Below, in pieces: positions 19,476-29,765 of a stretch of DNA of 64,000 nucleotides (positions are counted from its first letter, which is position 1; each line of letters opens with the position of its first letter). A model generated the notes under the pieces. It made no database searches, was not told where the DNA came from, and saw only the letters and a list, made by a program, of their open reading frames with translations. This DNA comes from Sipunculus nudus. Lineage: Eukaryota > Annelida > Sipuncula > Golfingiida > Sipunculidae. Location: contig CM049308.1 of the NCBI GenBank assembly GCA_026874595.1, forward strand, positions 13,038,001-13,102,000. The letters run 5' to 3'. A program made the position numbers and the translations under genes.

Positions 19476-21506
19476 ATGGCGGAAGCACTTACCAGGCTGT
19501 TGGTGCTTTCTCAGAGGGAAAGAGAAGTGATCCCGGGTCTCACCCAGATCACAGGTGGGCTGCAGCAGGCAGCAAGGCACGGGCCTGACGCCCTCCAGAT
19601 GATTACGGGGCTCATCACGGAGAGCATCGGTAGAGCGCAGGCGGCGGACGTGCGGACCGAGATGGAGGGTCGAGGCGCGAACAAGGGTTCGGCCTCACAG
19701 AGCCCAGCAGGCGAGGGAGCGATGCAAGGGGCATCGAACTCGCCAAGCTCTACGCTGGGTTCCCCGAGCTCGGTACCGGCCACCCCGACAGGGGACGCCA
19801 GTTTCGAGCTATTCGATGACTCCCCGGAGAGGGGCAACGATTCATACAGGGTAGTGGTAACCCCGCAGACCCCGGGAGTGGTCACCCCGGAGGTCCCGGG
19901 GCCGGACAAGGCGGGGACGCCCGAACGGTCGGGGTCTCCAATCATAGACGTGGGATCGCCTGAGTGGCCGACGGTTCTCAGGACACTGTCCCCGAGCTCG
20001 ATCGAGAGATCGACGCCCTCAAATCCAGTCCGCTCAGGTGATAGCGGGTCGCCCACCAAACCGGGGACCCGGGTTAATCAAGCAGCGGACGGAACTCCGA
20101 CCCGAAGCTCGCCTGTACGGACAGGGAGCACGGAGAACGGCCAGCCGGAAGGTGAGGTGGCCGACCAGGAGAAAGAGGGCTTGGCTCGGTACTGGGTCAG
20201 GGGCTTACCGGCAGCCCTCAGGCAGAACAGTAGAAAAATGAACAGGCTGGTGACGGAGTGCACGGGCACCTCCGCCTGTAAGACAAAGTTCGACAGGGGA
20301 GTAATGGTGGTCACGCTCCCCGAAACAGCAAGGGAAGCCAGGCCCGACTGGCGCCCACTGATCAAGGCGGGGCCCAAGGTAGTGGTGGAGCTTGCACGGG
20401 GCAACAAGCAAGCCAAACCAGAGGGCACCCAACAAACATCGGTGGTGGCCAGAGGAATGAGCCCGCATATCTCAACAGAGGAGATCATGGCGGAATTAAA
20501 TGAACAGGGCTTAAAAGCCAAAGAGGTCGTGCGGCTCAGGCACGGAAAAAAGCCGGTGTGGAAGGTGCTCGTGCACTTTCAGCAGAGCGAGAGCGCTACG
20601 AGGGCACTCGAGCACGGGTTCAGGTACGGGAGCGAGCGTATACGCTGCGAGGCTTTCCGGAAGGCCGTAGAGCCGATCCAGTGCCTGAACTGCTACCAGT
20701 TCGGGCACACGGCCAAAGTATGCACTAAGGCTGGCAGGTGCAGGCACTGTGGCGAGGCAGGCCACTATGCCAAAGATTGTCGAAGGGCAGCCGACAAGAG
20801 CAAGCCAAAATGTGCAAACTGCGGGGGCGACCACAGGGCGATGTACAGGGGCTGTACAGCCTTCAAAGGTGCCCGGCAGAGGCCGACAACGGCTAAACAC
20901 GGCACTGAAGGGAAGCCGACCAGCAAGAGCGCGGAAGGCAGGAAAGGCAAAGCCCACCAGACTGGCGTGACCTACGCCAAAATCACCAGAGGCTCCCGGG
21001 GACCCACGGCCTCAGAGGCTGTAAGGACCCAGAAGGCTCCCGCTCCCGAAAGGGGGCAGGTCGTGGCTAGCGGTAGCACGTCCACCAGGCTTGCCGGAGG
21101 GCGGGCCGCGGCCAAAAACCGCAATGTAACGGAAAAGGGGGTAGCTCCGGCGGAGGAGCAAGCCGTGGCTGAAAGCCAGGCTATGCTAGAGATCAACCCA
21201 GAGAAACTGATAAAGTTTCTCTGTGAAGTGATCACAGAAACGCTGAAGCTGGCGAAAGTCAATGAGCCCAGAGAACGGGCCGTAACAGTGGTGAAGAAGT
21301 CGGCTACTAGGCACCTAGGCCTAGAATTGTCGTGGACGGCGCTGTCGGACAGAGGAACGGAAAAGGACCGTGAGGAGCCGAGAGCTCGATCGGTACCAGC
21401 CAGTAACGCATCATCCAAAAAGGATAAGGGCAGCTATAGGCAGCCCAAATCCAAAAAGGCCGGTAGCAACGGTTTTAAGAAGTCGGTGGGGGGACGTCAT
21501 GGTTAA
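19476..21506 (+). CDS. A3 gag, CCHC zinc-knuckle protein (676 aa), reference copy
   Basis: The ORF1/Gag of element A, expected to coat element RNA and guide it to chromatin. Residues 1-60 form a helical start; about 65-235 are Ser/Pro/Thr/Gly-rich and probably disordered. Residues 322-400 resemble the PRE_C2HC domain that precedes knuckles in insect Gags. Three knuckles follow: CX2CX4HX4C at 403-416 and 422-435, and CX2CX3HX6C at 446-460. The C-terminus is Lys/Arg-rich. The stop (21504-21506) lies inside the pol start, ATGGTTAA at 21499-21506, which suggests coupled termination and reinitiation. This is the first ATG after the leader hairpins. Confidence 0.93.
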   Translation: MAEALTRLLVLSQREREVIPGLTQITGGLQQAARHGPDALQMITGLITESIGRAQAADVRTEMEGRGANKGSASQSPAGEGAMQGASNSPSSTLGSPSSVPATPTGDASFELFDDSPERGNDSYRVVVTPQTPGVVTPEVPGPDKAGTPERSGSPIIDVGSPEWPTVLRTLSPSSIERSTPSNPVRSGDSGSPTKPGTRVNQAADGTPTRSSPVRTGSTENGQPEGEVADQEKEGLARYWVRGLPAALRQNSRKMNRLVTECTGTSACKTKFDRGVMVVTLPETAREARPDWRPLIKAGPKVVVELARGNKQAKPEGTQQTSVVARGMSPHISTEEIMAELNEQGLKAKEVVRLRHGKKPVWKVLVHFQQSESATRALEHGFRYGSERIRCEAFRKAVEPIQCLNCYQFGHTAKVCTKAGRCRHCGEAGHYAKDCRRAADKSKPKCANCGGDHRAMYRGCTAFKGARQRPTTAKHGTEGKPTSKSAEGRKGKAHQTGVTYAKITRGSRGPTASEAVRTQKAPAPERGQVVASGSTSTRLAGGRAAAKNRNVTEKGVAPAEEQAVAESQAMLEINPEKLIKFLCEVITETLKLAKVNEPRERAVTVVKKSATRHLGLELSWTALSDRGTEKDREEPRARSVPASNASSKKDKGSYRQPKSKKAGSNGFKKSVGGRHG

Positions 21507-24288
21507 GCTCAAACTATGCCACGCAAACGTGAATGGCCTGTATGGAAGGAGGTTAGAGATACTCAACTATATCCACAGGCATTCCGTAGATATCATGGCT
21601 ATCAGCGAGTCTAAGCTGACCAGAAACGTTTCCTTCACCGGCTATAACCTGCTACACAGGGGACGGCCAGACGGTAATATGGGAGGCGGAGTGGCTCTCT
21701 TGATCAAAGAGAACCTAGTATACCGCCAAACAAACTGGCTAGGAAGGATGGACATAGAAGCTCTAACGGTTAGAGTTGAACCTGTCCACAGCGGCGACCC
21801 GGCAATCGATGTAATAGTATATTACAACCCGCCACAGTCACGGCCCAGGGCACAACTCTTTGACAAGATTAAGAGGAACAGCAGCCACTACGTGGTGTTA
21901 GGGGACCTAAATGCCCCACACACCTCGTATGGCAGCAGATCCTCTAATCTGAACGGGAAAGCACTGATGGATTGCATAGATCGGTACGGTATGGTGATAA
22001 TGAACGATGGGAGCCCGACCAGGGTGAACCCCACGACCGGTGGAACGAACATACTCGATCTGGCAATCGTATCGCCCGAGGTAGGACTGGTCAGTAAATT
22101 TCATGTAGGGGAAGATATAGGCAGCGATCACATGCCAATTCATTTAGAGCTCGATTGGAGAGCGAACAGAAAGCCACCCAAAATGGTGAGGCCTTGGAGA
22201 AAGGCAAACTGGAGGCTCTTTAAAAATGAATTGGCAGACAGGCTCCGAGGTATCGCTGAACCATCGACCCCAGAAGGAATCGACACCCTAGTCGACAAAC
22301 TGACCTCTGAAATGCGAGATTGCCTGGACCGAGCGTGTCCGATGGTGGAAAGGAAAAACCGTAACTGGTGGTCATTCACCCCAACGATTAAAGCACTTGT
22401 AAGGGAAAGAAGGAGGATCAGAAGGCTTCAGATCCAACTCCGAACAGAGGAGTTAAAATCCCAATACAATGCTATTAGTCGGGAGGTGAAAAATGCAATA
22501 AAAGCCCAGAAAAAGGCGGAATGGTACAAGTTCACGAGCGGTATGGACCACAGAATATCAGTGGGCGAATTTTGGCGACAGGTCCGCCAATACACGGGCT
22601 CGATGAACAAACCATCGGTCGGAACTACAGACCTCACAGGCCCGATGGGAACGGTGGCTAGTACGGAAAAGGACAAGGCAAATTTGTTCGCGGAGACGCT
22701 CCGGAACATACACAAGGTCCCGACGGGACCCCAGTTCGACGACCAAACACAGGAGGAGGTTGATCGGCACGTAAGACAAGGTGCAAACGAGTTATACTCG
22801 CCTCTGGCAAGGGTAGAGAGCTGCTACGCTCAGACAGCAGAGGACGAGCCGCTACTGAGAGCGATCTCAAAAGCGGAAGTCAGCAGGAAGCTGAAAAAAC
22901 TCAAAAGCAGAAAAGCCCCGGGGGAGGACGGCCTCACCAGGGAAGTGCTGATTAACCTACCGGAGGAAGGGCTGGAAGCGCTCACATCTGTGTTCAACGC
23001 GTGTCTGAAACTGGGGTACTTCCCAAGGGCATGGAAAAGAGCGAACGTGATCATGATCCCGAAGCCGGGAAAGGATCACTCGCTGCCGAAAAGCTACCGA
23101 CCCATCAGCCTACTGCCAATTCTGGGCAAAGTGCTGGAACGAATACTGGCTGGCAGGATCAGTGGTCACTTGGAGGAAGCAAAATTCTTTAACCCGAATC
23201 AGAGCGGGTTCCGTAAGGGCAGGTCGACAAATGACCAACTGTTCAGGTTGACTCAGTCGGTGGGACAATGCCTGCAGCGATCTAATGATACTATAGGTGT
23301 ATTCCTAGACGTCGAGAAAGCCTTCGACGCAGTATGGCGGGATGGTCTAAGGTATAAGATCGCAACGCAGGCAAAACTACCGACTCGCATTGTGAGGCTC
23401 CTCTCGTCCTTCCTAAGTGACAGGAAGCTATGGGTCAGAGTAGGTGACGCTAAGTCGCATGAGATCGAACCCGCCGCAGGCACACCGCAGGGCTCAGCTC
23501 TCAGCCCGCTGCTCTATGTCATATTCGTCAACGACATGCCTAGCCTGTCCGAGAAAGGAGGGGTCCGCACGGGGGCGACGAGCCAATTTGCGGACGACAC
23601 TGCGCTATGGACACATAGCAAGAGGGCAGTACCCAGGTTACAGGCCGGTCTAGACGAGGTGACAAAGTGGTGCGCCAAATGGCGAGTAAGAGTCAATGCG
23701 ACAAAAACGCAGGCTTGCAAATTCGGTAGGCACCTGAAAGGCAGTAAGGCCGGCAAAGCGCCAGAACTGAAATTGGCCGGGGAACCAATTCAATTCACAG
23801 ACCAGATAAAATTTCTGGGTCTGACGGTTGATAAGAGACTCACATGGGCGGCTCATATAGAGGATATCGAACAGAGGGTCAAAGCGAGACTCAACTGCTT
23901 AAGAGTGCTAAAAGCAGGATCAGGAGGCATGTCTACCCAAAGTTTGATATACCTTTATAAAGCCTGGATCAGACCGGTTATGACATACGGCTGCATAGCC
24001 CTGATCACCGCCAAAGAGCACCACATTAAAAAACTTCAACGGCTTCAAAACAGAGCCTTAAGGACGGCCTTGAGACTCCCGCCCCGCACGCGGATATCTG
24101 TGCTTCACGAGAAGGCAGATATAGAGTATGTGAGCGACCACATACTAAGGTTGAGCAAAGGCTATGTCGAAAAGGTGAAGCAAGAGAAGTTTTATAAAGA
24201 CCTCAAAATGTGGCTCGACTGGCAAAAGATCAGTGGCAGACGGAAACCCAGTATTATCACCCCACTAGAGAAAGTGGGGGAAGGGTAG
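21499..24288 (+). CDS. A3 pol, APE endonuclease-reverse transcriptase (929 aa), reference copy
   Basis: This enzyme nicks target DNA and copies element RNA by target-primed reverse transcription. Endonuclease (about 1-225): HANVNG (Asn10 or Asn12), Glu37 in SESK, GDLNAPH (Asp136, Asn138), NILDLA (Asp187), GSDH (Asp210, His211). RT (about 465-780): KAPGEDG, PISLLPILGK, QSGFRKGRST, FLDVEKAFD (Asp604), GTPQGSALSP and FADD (Asp699, Asp700). A C-terminal domain (about 785-929) carries IRPVMTYGC and LQRLQNRALR. There is no RNase H. Layout and motifs fit the Jockey clade. I prefer the ATG overlapping the gag stop; an upstream in-frame ATG at 21370 would add 43 residues read from gag sequence. Confidence 0.94.
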   Translation: MVKLKLCHANVNGLYGRRLEILNYIHRHSVDIMAISESKLTRNVSFTGYNLLHRGRPDGNMGGGVALLIKENLVYRQTNWLGRMDIEALTVRVEPVHSGDPAIDVIVYYNPPQSRPRAQLFDKIKRNSSHYVVLGDLNAPHTSYGSRSSNLNGKALMDCIDRYGMVIMNDGSPTRVNPTTGGTNILDLAIVSPEVGLVSKFHVGEDIGSDHMPIHLELDWRANRKPPKMVRPWRKANWRLFKNELADRLRGIAEPSTPEGIDTLVDKLTSEMRDCLDRACPMVERKNRNWWSFTPTIKALVRERRRIRRLQIQLRTEELKSQYNAISREVKNAIKAQKKAEWYKFTSGMDHRISVGEFWRQVRQYTGSMNKPSVGTTDLTGPMGTVASTEKDKANLFAETLRNIHKVPTGPQFDDQTQEEVDRHVRQGANELYSPLARVESCYAQTAEDEPLLRAISKAEVSRKLKKLKSRKAPGEDGLTREVLINLPEEGLEALTSVFNACLKLGYFPRAWKRANVIMIPKPGKDHSLPKSYRPISLLPILGKVLERILAGRISGHLEEAKFFNPNQSGFRKGRSTNDQLFRLTQSVGQCLQRSNDTIGVFLDVEKAFDAVWRDGLRYKIATQAKLPTRIVRLLSSFLSDRKLWVRVGDAKSHEIEPAAGTPQGSALSPLLYVIFVNDMPSLSEKGGVRTGATSQFADDTALWTHSKRAVPRLQAGLDEVTKWCAKWRVRVNATKTQACKFGRHLKGSKAGKAPELKLAGEPIQFTDQIKFLGLTVDKRLTWAAHIEDIEQRVKARLNCLRVLKAGSGGMSTQSLIYLYKAWIRPVMTYGCIALITAKEHHIKKLQRLQNRALRTALRLPPRTRISVLHEKADIEYVSDHILRLSKGYVEKVKQEKFYKDLKMWLDWQKISGRRKPSIITPLEKVGEG

Positions 24289-24930
24289 AAAGGCTCCGGG
24301 GCACCGCAGCGCCCGCCTGCAAAAGACAAACACGGGCCGTCCATCGGATGAGGACGTTAAATGGCGGTCCCGTGTCCAGAAGGGGACGGGCACGTAAAAG
24401 ACCCCATACTGTTTTTCGATAGAAGAGTAGGCCAGCCTGTTGCCGGCAGTATGGAACCTGGCCCTGTAGAGCCAGCCGTTTGGTGGAAAAAGTTACGGGG
24501 ATCCCGAAAGGATCAGGGACAAGGCTCCAAGACGTCAAAATAACCGGGGGTCCGGTCAGGACCAGCAGGGACAAGGCTCAAGACATGATGGCAAAAGCAC
24601 CAGAGAAGGCTCCCGAGAAGGCTCCCGAGAAGGCTCCGATCGAACGAGAGCTGTACCTGGTCGAAAGGGACAAGGCTCATGACGGGACTGCGAATAGTCC
24701 AGGGGCAGGCCGGTAGCGCTCGGACATTACTGGCAGGTTGCGAGGCTCAGGCTCCCGGAACACCTGGGGGATTCCTCGGTGGTTGACGGTTGGCGAGGGC
24801 GGGCCGGACCTAGCTGGCTAGCTGGCGTGTCAGTTCTGGCGACCTCAGTGCAGAATGAGGGGGACCCGAAGAGGCAAAACTGCGGCGTAGAAACCCTAGT
24901 TATTGCCTGAGCGGTGTAACGGTTATGGAT
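24289..24930 (+). other. A3 3' UTR
   Basis: A 642-nt UTR. GGGACAAGGCTC occurs at 24516, 24568 and 24667; GAGAAGGCTCC units start at 24603, 24615 and 24627. A terminal stem-loop pairs GGCAA with TTGCC near the end. There is no AATAAA-poly(A) end. A 78-codon sense ORF (24480-24716) encodes a KAPE-repeat peptide; it is probably chance. Confidence 0.7.
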
Positions 24931-24947
24931 GGGAGTGCAGGTATTGT
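24931..24947. repeat. Target-site duplication of A3, right copy
   Basis: GGGAGTGCAGGTATTGT, matching 18619-18635. Confidence 0.9.
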
Positions 24948-26392
24948 GTTCCTCTGCAGCTAGGATCCGATGATTAATTGATGGTCGGGGTGTTTTTTCT
25001 ATTTTCCTATGCCTAATAGTTTTAAGGATATTTATTTATTTTCGTCAAAATTTCGTAGGGTTTTAGTATGGATAGAGTTTTTTGGGTTCCGTAAATTTCG
25101 AGTTTCTATTATTATTTCAAGTATGTTTGTTTCGTTCCTAAACTTTGTACGGGCCGTAGTTTTGATGAACAGTTTGTATGAAAGGATGGGGCGTATTCGA
25201 GGGTCGTGGGTCAATTAATGTAGGTCGCGGCCCCGGCCTAGTGCCATGGCTTGACCTGTTGGTTGATTGTTGTGTTTAGTAGTATGTAAAACAGGGGATG
25301 CCAGCTGCAGCGGGGTAAGTTGTGTACCCGCCGCAGCTAGGATCCGATGTTTGATTGATGGTCTGGGTGTTTTTTTCTAATTTTCTGGGCCTGATATTTC
25401 TTATAATTTTTATTATTTTTCGACGTAATTTCGTGAAACTCGGGAATGGATAAAGTTTAGTGTGTCCTGTTAATTTGGAGTTTCTATTACTATTTTAAGT
25501 GCGTAAATTTTGTTCCTGAAATTTGTACGGGCCGATGTTCAGTAACTAATTTGTGTGGAGGGATGGGATGCCTTAGGGGTCAATTAATGTAGGTTGCGGC
25601 CCCTGCCTAGTGCCTTGGCCTGACCTGTTAATTGATGCTTAATGCGTGTTGTATACCAAACAGGGGATGCCAGCTGCAGCGGGATAAGTATTGTTCCCGC
25701 CGCAGCTAGGATCCGATGCTTAGTTGATGGTCGGGCCGGTTTTTACTGATTTTGGCATTAATTTTTTTCCAAAATTTCTATTTTTATTTGCCGAAACTTC
25801 TTAATGTTTAAGTCTAGGGCGGGTTCTGTGGGTTTTGAGGAAATTGGGGTTGTATTTTATTTTCCAGTTTGTTAATTTGGTTGCTAAAGTTGGTACGGGG
25901 CGTTGTTTCGCTTATAAATTTTGGAGGGCCGGGGAGTGATTTTTCTTTAGTTTTGAACCTTATGTAAACTCGTTAATATTTGGTTTTTAATTTAGAAATT
26001 TGGGGGAGTGGAAGATTTTAGAAAGTTCTTTTGGTTTTCGCTATAATTTTGGGCTTTGGGGAATAATAGGTTGGTTAATTTTGGGGGTGAAATGGATACG
26101 GGCCTTAGTTGTGCTTAATTGATTGTGGAGACCTTGTATGCAAATTAGGGGATGCCAGCTGCAGGGGTCTAATTTACCTCTGCAGATTCGATCCCCCTGT
26201 TGCTCGAAGGTCGGGGTGTGTTGAATGGAGGTCAGGTCGGTTTACAGGTGCGGGGTCGCGACCCATATTGCTGACCTCTTGTTTTTGTGAGTGTTGGGTT
26301 CTGTGTTGTGTGTATCCGTTGAGAAGGCTTGTTGGTGTAGTTTTTTGGATGTTTAATATATAGTTTATTTGTTTTATTAATTATTTACTATG
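24948..26392 (-). other. B2 3' UTR, proximal part with hairpin repeats
   Basis: Non-coding and AT-rich. It contains diverged repeat modules, each starting with GGGGATGCCAGCTGCAG (25294, 25663, 26148; a fourth at 18602 is split by A3), then a loop, then the other stem arm. Stems pair with compensatory changes between modules (for example GCGGG/CCCGC against GGGT/ACCT). Modules also share ACGGGCC and a CAATTAATG-like string. The spacing runs without a break into the pol end, supporting a single long UTR. Confidence 0.65.
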
Positions 26393-27983
26393 TTATTGTT
26401 GATTTTGTCCTTCTAGAATGTAATCTAGAGGGGACTTTATTTTTATATTGTTTTTTGGTTGTGTGTAATCGTGTTGATATTTAAGTAGTTTTATTGTGTC
26501 CAGTTCTTTTATTCTTTCATAGGAGTTTGTTGCTTGTTCTTTTAAATATTCAGTGATTTTGGGGGTGTTTGTTTTTTCTCTTAATTCGTCTGTTTTTCTT
26601 AGTTTGTGTGTTCTGAGAATGGCTCTCAGTGCTTTATTTTGTGTGATTTCTAGTTTATTTAACATTGTTTTTCCTGCGCCTAGGAACGCAATGGACCCAT
26701 ATGTGCCTATAGGGCGGATCCATTGTTTGTACAGGTAGCTTGCCGTTTCTATTTTCGGTCCGTCATGTTTGTAGCACAGAGCTTTTAGAATATTTACTCT
26801 GTTCCACATTCTTTGGATTATATTTTCGATGTGTGGTTTCCAGGTGGCTCTTGAGTCGAATGTTACACCTAGAAATTTTGCCTCTTTGTGTTCTTTGAGG
26901 TCCTCTCCTAATAATTCTAGGGGCTCGAAATATTTGGGTTTTTTAGCTTTTGTGAATAAAACAGTTTGTGTTTTTGAGGGGTTTAAGCGGACTCTCCAGT
27001 CGTCGCACCAATCTTCTATTCTTTGTAATTGGGCCTGTACTTTATTTCTGGAGTATTTTGGGTTCGTGTCGGTCGACCAGATGGCGATGTCGTCAGCGTA
27101 TTGTGATACGCATAGTTGTTGTCCTGATTTGGGGATGTCATTTACATACATTATGTATAGTAGAGGGCTGAGAACAGAGCCCTGGGGGGTCCCTGCTTTA
27201 AGGGTTATTTCCTGTGATAGGGTCCCTTTAACTTTTACTCTAAGTGTCCTGTTGTGTAAAAAGGATGAAATTAGTCTGATTATTTTATTTGGTAGATGGG
27301 ATTTCATTATTTTGTATCTGATTCCGTCGGACCATACGGAGTCAAAAGCCTTTTCCACATCGAGGAATGTGGCCAGGGTATATTGACTCCGTTTAAAACC
27401 TGTGGTTATTGATTGGCTAAGTCGGAGGATGTGGTCGGTGGTGGATCTGCCCGCTCTGAACCCGGACTGATCTTGGTTAAAATATGGGCCCCCCAATTCG
27501 GGAGGTCGGTTGTCCAAAAACGTGGTTATTCTATTTTTTAGGATTTTTTCAAATAATTTTCCTATGCAGGGGAGTAAGCTGATAGGTCTGAAATTTGTTG
27601 GTTTGTCTTGTGTTTTGCCGGGTTTTGGAATCATTGTGACTACGGCTTTTTTCCAATCGTCTGGGAAGTATCCCCAGTTAATGCAAAGTGTGTATAGTTT
27701 CGCTATTCTTTCTAAACAGGTGTCGGGGAGTTTTTTTAATATTACGTAGTTAATGTTGTCTTCGCCTGGGGCTGATTTTCCCTTGGCTGTTTTAAGTGCG
27801 CGTTTTATTTCAATTAGCGCAACGGGCCTGACTGCGGGATCATTATCATCTGTTTCATTTATTTGTGTTTGTAATGGTTTGAATAAAGTCGGGTTGTTTT
27901 CTATAGTTTCAGTTACTGTATCATAGAGTTCCTCATTAAAATCTTCATCTTCTGGTGTTGTGTGTATTTTTTCCAGTGTGTTC
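26393..27983 (-). pseudogene. B2 pol, 5'-truncated fragment
   Basis: The C-terminal part of element B pol: end of the linker, the whole RT (FLDVEKAFDSVW, GTPQGSVLSP, YADD) and the C-terminal domain. The frame is open over its whole length, but the endonuclease, gag and 5' UTR are missing. It breaks off at GTGTGTTCG, where B6 continues with CGAATAAATC. It cannot be expressed as a full protein. Confidence 0.85.
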
Positions 27984-27988
27984 GATAC
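27976..27988. repeat. Target-site duplication of element C, left copy
   Basis: GTGTGTTCGATAC here and at 29830-29842. Element C went into the B2-B3 junction. Confidence 0.9.
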
Positions 27989-28463
27989 TAGACTAGACTA
28001 GATCTTGTAATTATAGTCATCAGACATCTCAGTTGAGATAAGCTGAGCTTGATCGCCCTGGATGTCTCTTTAGACTAGAAATTCTTAATCCCTTTAAATA
28101 AAGGTTTCAAGTTTTCCAAGATCGAAATAAAGTTGAAAATTTTGAGATCGAAAATTTTAAGATCGAAAAATCGTTCCGTTCGCAGTGCTTCAGACGAAAA
28201 TGCCACATGTCTGTATTAGTTGACCAGGGGGGATCCCAGCTGCAGCGGTGGGAAGTCTGTTTTCTATGGATGTACAAAAGGGGGGGATCCTAGCTGCACT
28301 GGAATGAGATTTCACTTTTCTTCGTTATTGATTTTTAAAGTTCGTTTGTTCCTGGTCAGCCAACCGTGAGACACTTCAATATCGTTTTACAATCTTGCTC
28401 GGAGCTTTGTTTGCGCTTTGTTTATACTTCTGGAGTCGTGAGAACTTTCATTGTTTTACTGTG
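27989..28463 (-). other. Element C 3' UTR with conserved terminus
   Basis: Tail CTAGACTAGACTAGATC; outer stem AGACAT (28022-28027) with ATGTCT (28062-28067); an inner hairpin CTCAG/CTGAG; then CTCTTTAGACTAG. Further in, two GGGGGATCC-AGCTGCA motifs (28229-28296) resemble the hairpin modules of the B 3' UTR. Confidence 0.65.
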
Positions 28464-29765
28464 TCAAGTTTCCTGAAGGCCGGACTCAGTCTTTTCTTCA
28501 ACACTTGTTTCCGTTGTACTTGCTTCAGTTATTTGAGATTCTTCTGATGGATTTTCGGCCTCCATTTCTTCTGTTTCGTCTTCAGCTTCTGATTCTGAGG
28601 TTGCGTATGTTGCTTGCGGGATCTGTTCCACTACTTCATATATCTTTTCTTTTGTGTTATGCAGCTTTATGGGATCTCGTTCAGTCCATGAGTCAAACCA
28701 ATCTTTATATAACGGTTTTAAATCTTCCATGTGGTAATCGAGGTCGTCTGGGTGAATTGGTGTGTCCATTAGAAATTGAGCTACATAGGCAATGTTCCGT
28801 GCTTGTGTTTGTCGTAGGTCTTCATCGTAATCATTATACAGTACTGCTGCAGCCACCATGTATATGAGTTGAGTTCCAGTGAAGTGTAAAGTCTGTACTT
28901 GTGCGTCTGCAGTCGTCTTCGGTGTTTCCGCTGCTTTTGATGGTTCCGTCTGTATTATCGGTGTCTGGCTCGTTTCTTGAGGTTCCGTGAGTTGTGATAT
29001 TGCTTGGCAAGGAGGTGATGTCTTTTGTTGTGCTAGTTGACGATATTTTTTGTAGAAAGGACACCCTCTGTAGGAAGTGGCGTGGTCCCCTTGGCAGTTT
29101 GCGCATGTTTTCTGTGTTTTGGTACATTGATTTGTTCGGTGTTCAGGTGCTCCACATCGGTAGCACCTAGGCTTGTTTTGACATTCTCGGCTGTGGTGTC
29201 CCCATCCTGAGCAGCGGCCACAGAATGGATGAGTAATGGTCAGGTATTCTTCGGTTTTGAATAACTTGTAACCGGCTTTTAGTCCATGTTGCAATGCGGA
29301 ATCAGCATCTTCTCTGCTTGTCATGAGGACCTTGACTTTGTGAATGGGCGATTTTGTAGCTGAGCTGTATAGGCGTATCACATCCTTGATTGAGTAGGTT
29401 TCTTCTAGTAGTGACTTTAAATCTTGGGTGTCTGTAGATGGGGGAACGCCTTTCATCACCACAGGAAATTCTGTAAGTTTGGATGGTTTTGCTTTCTCTC
29501 CTGATTTCTTACGTCTGTGTTTGACCGTTGTAATCCCAGTGACGGTTTTGAATTTTTCATAACTTTTCCACTCCGCCAGGTTCTTTAGGCGAGATCCGTC
29601 TATTGCCTTGGTGGGGTGTATATATAGGCTGTCTCTTGTTTTGGTAGCTGTGTCCAGAGTTATATCTGGAAAGGCCGCTTTTAAACTCCTATACAGTTGT
29701 ACCGGGTCATTGAGAATATCTGGTGGGATACCCGAGACCAGGTAACCGTCCTCAGGCGAGGTCAT
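28464..29765 (-). CDS. Element C gag, CCHC zinc-knuckle protein (433 aa)
   Basis: An intact Gag with no partner pol. Residues 1-100 are of unknown fold; about 100-180 (PVVMKGVPPS onward) resemble the RNA-binding or PRE_C2HC-like region of insect Gags. Knuckles: CX2CX4HX4C at 182-195 and 201-214, CX2CX3HX6C at 221-235. The C-terminus is strongly acidic (SESEAEDETEEMEAE), unlike the A and B Gags but like the remnant in D. The start is the only sensible ATG, about 64 nt from the element's 5' end. A gag-only layout recalls HeT-A; sequence kinship to HeT-A is not claimed. Confidence 0.88.
   Translation of the reverse strand: MTSPEDGYLVSGIPPDILNDPVQLYRSLKAAFPDITLDTATKTRDSLYIHPTKAIDGSRLKNLAEWKSYEKFKTVTGITTVKHRRKKSGEKAKPSKLTEFPVVMKGVPPSTDTQDLKSLLEETYSIKDVIRLYSSATKSPIHKVKVLMTSREDADSALQHGLKAGYKLFKTEEYLTITHPFCGRCSGWGHHSRECQNKPRCYRCGAPEHRTNQCTKTQKTCANCQGDHATSYRGCPFYKKYRQLAQQKTSPPCQAISQLTEPQETSQTPIIQTEPSKAAETPKTTADAQVQTLHFTGTQLIYMVAAAVLYNDYDEDLRQTQARNIAYVAQFLMDTPIHPDDLDYHMEDLKPLYKDWFDSWTERDPIKLHNTKEKIYEVVEQIPQATYATSESEAEDETEEMEAENPSEESQITEASTTETSVEEKTESGLQET

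Larger units (their letters stand above)
18636..24930 (+). mobile_element. Element A copy A3, near full length, plus strand
   Basis: The only complete A element on the plus strand. It is inserted in the loop of a 3' UTR hairpin of B2, with a 17-bp duplication. The 5' end begins at CCCAGCAGCCG, about 13 nt short of A1 and A4. The 3' end is GGTTATGGAT with a single GGAT-type unit. Confidence 0.95.
15997..27983 (-). mobile_element. Element B copy B2, 5'-truncated, interrupted by A3
   Basis: Excluding A3, this minus-strand copy has about 4.1 kb of 3' UTR (15997-18635 plus 24948-26392) contiguous with the 3' part of pol (26393-27983). It ends on the left in four GATA units. On the right it stops abruptly inside pol, and the next element begins there. 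The same UTR-pol junction occurs in B4 and B6, which argues that the long UTR belongs to the element. Confidence 0.8.

Noticed and set aside
24480-24716. A 78-codon sense ORF with KAPE repeats in the A 3' UTR
   Set aside because: It follows from short direct repeats in the UTR and overlaps two other small sense ORFs. The copies are too alike to test selection, so it is not called a gene.
26148-26204. tRNA-like look of the hairpin module (GATTCGATCCCC resembles a B box)
   Set aside because: No acceptor, D or anticodon arms and no A box; the long GC stem with variable loop does not fold as a tRNA.
26109-26363. An 84-codon plus-strand ORF next to every B pol end
   Set aside because: Antisense to the B 3' UTR, without a known domain, and it spans a hairpin module.
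15997-26392. The B 3' UTR as a separate non-autonomous element or macrosatellite
   Set aside because: Kept as an alternative but not preferred: three copies share an identical pol-UTR junction and the hairpin modules run across it. The TSD-like strings at B2/B3 are the main evidence for it.
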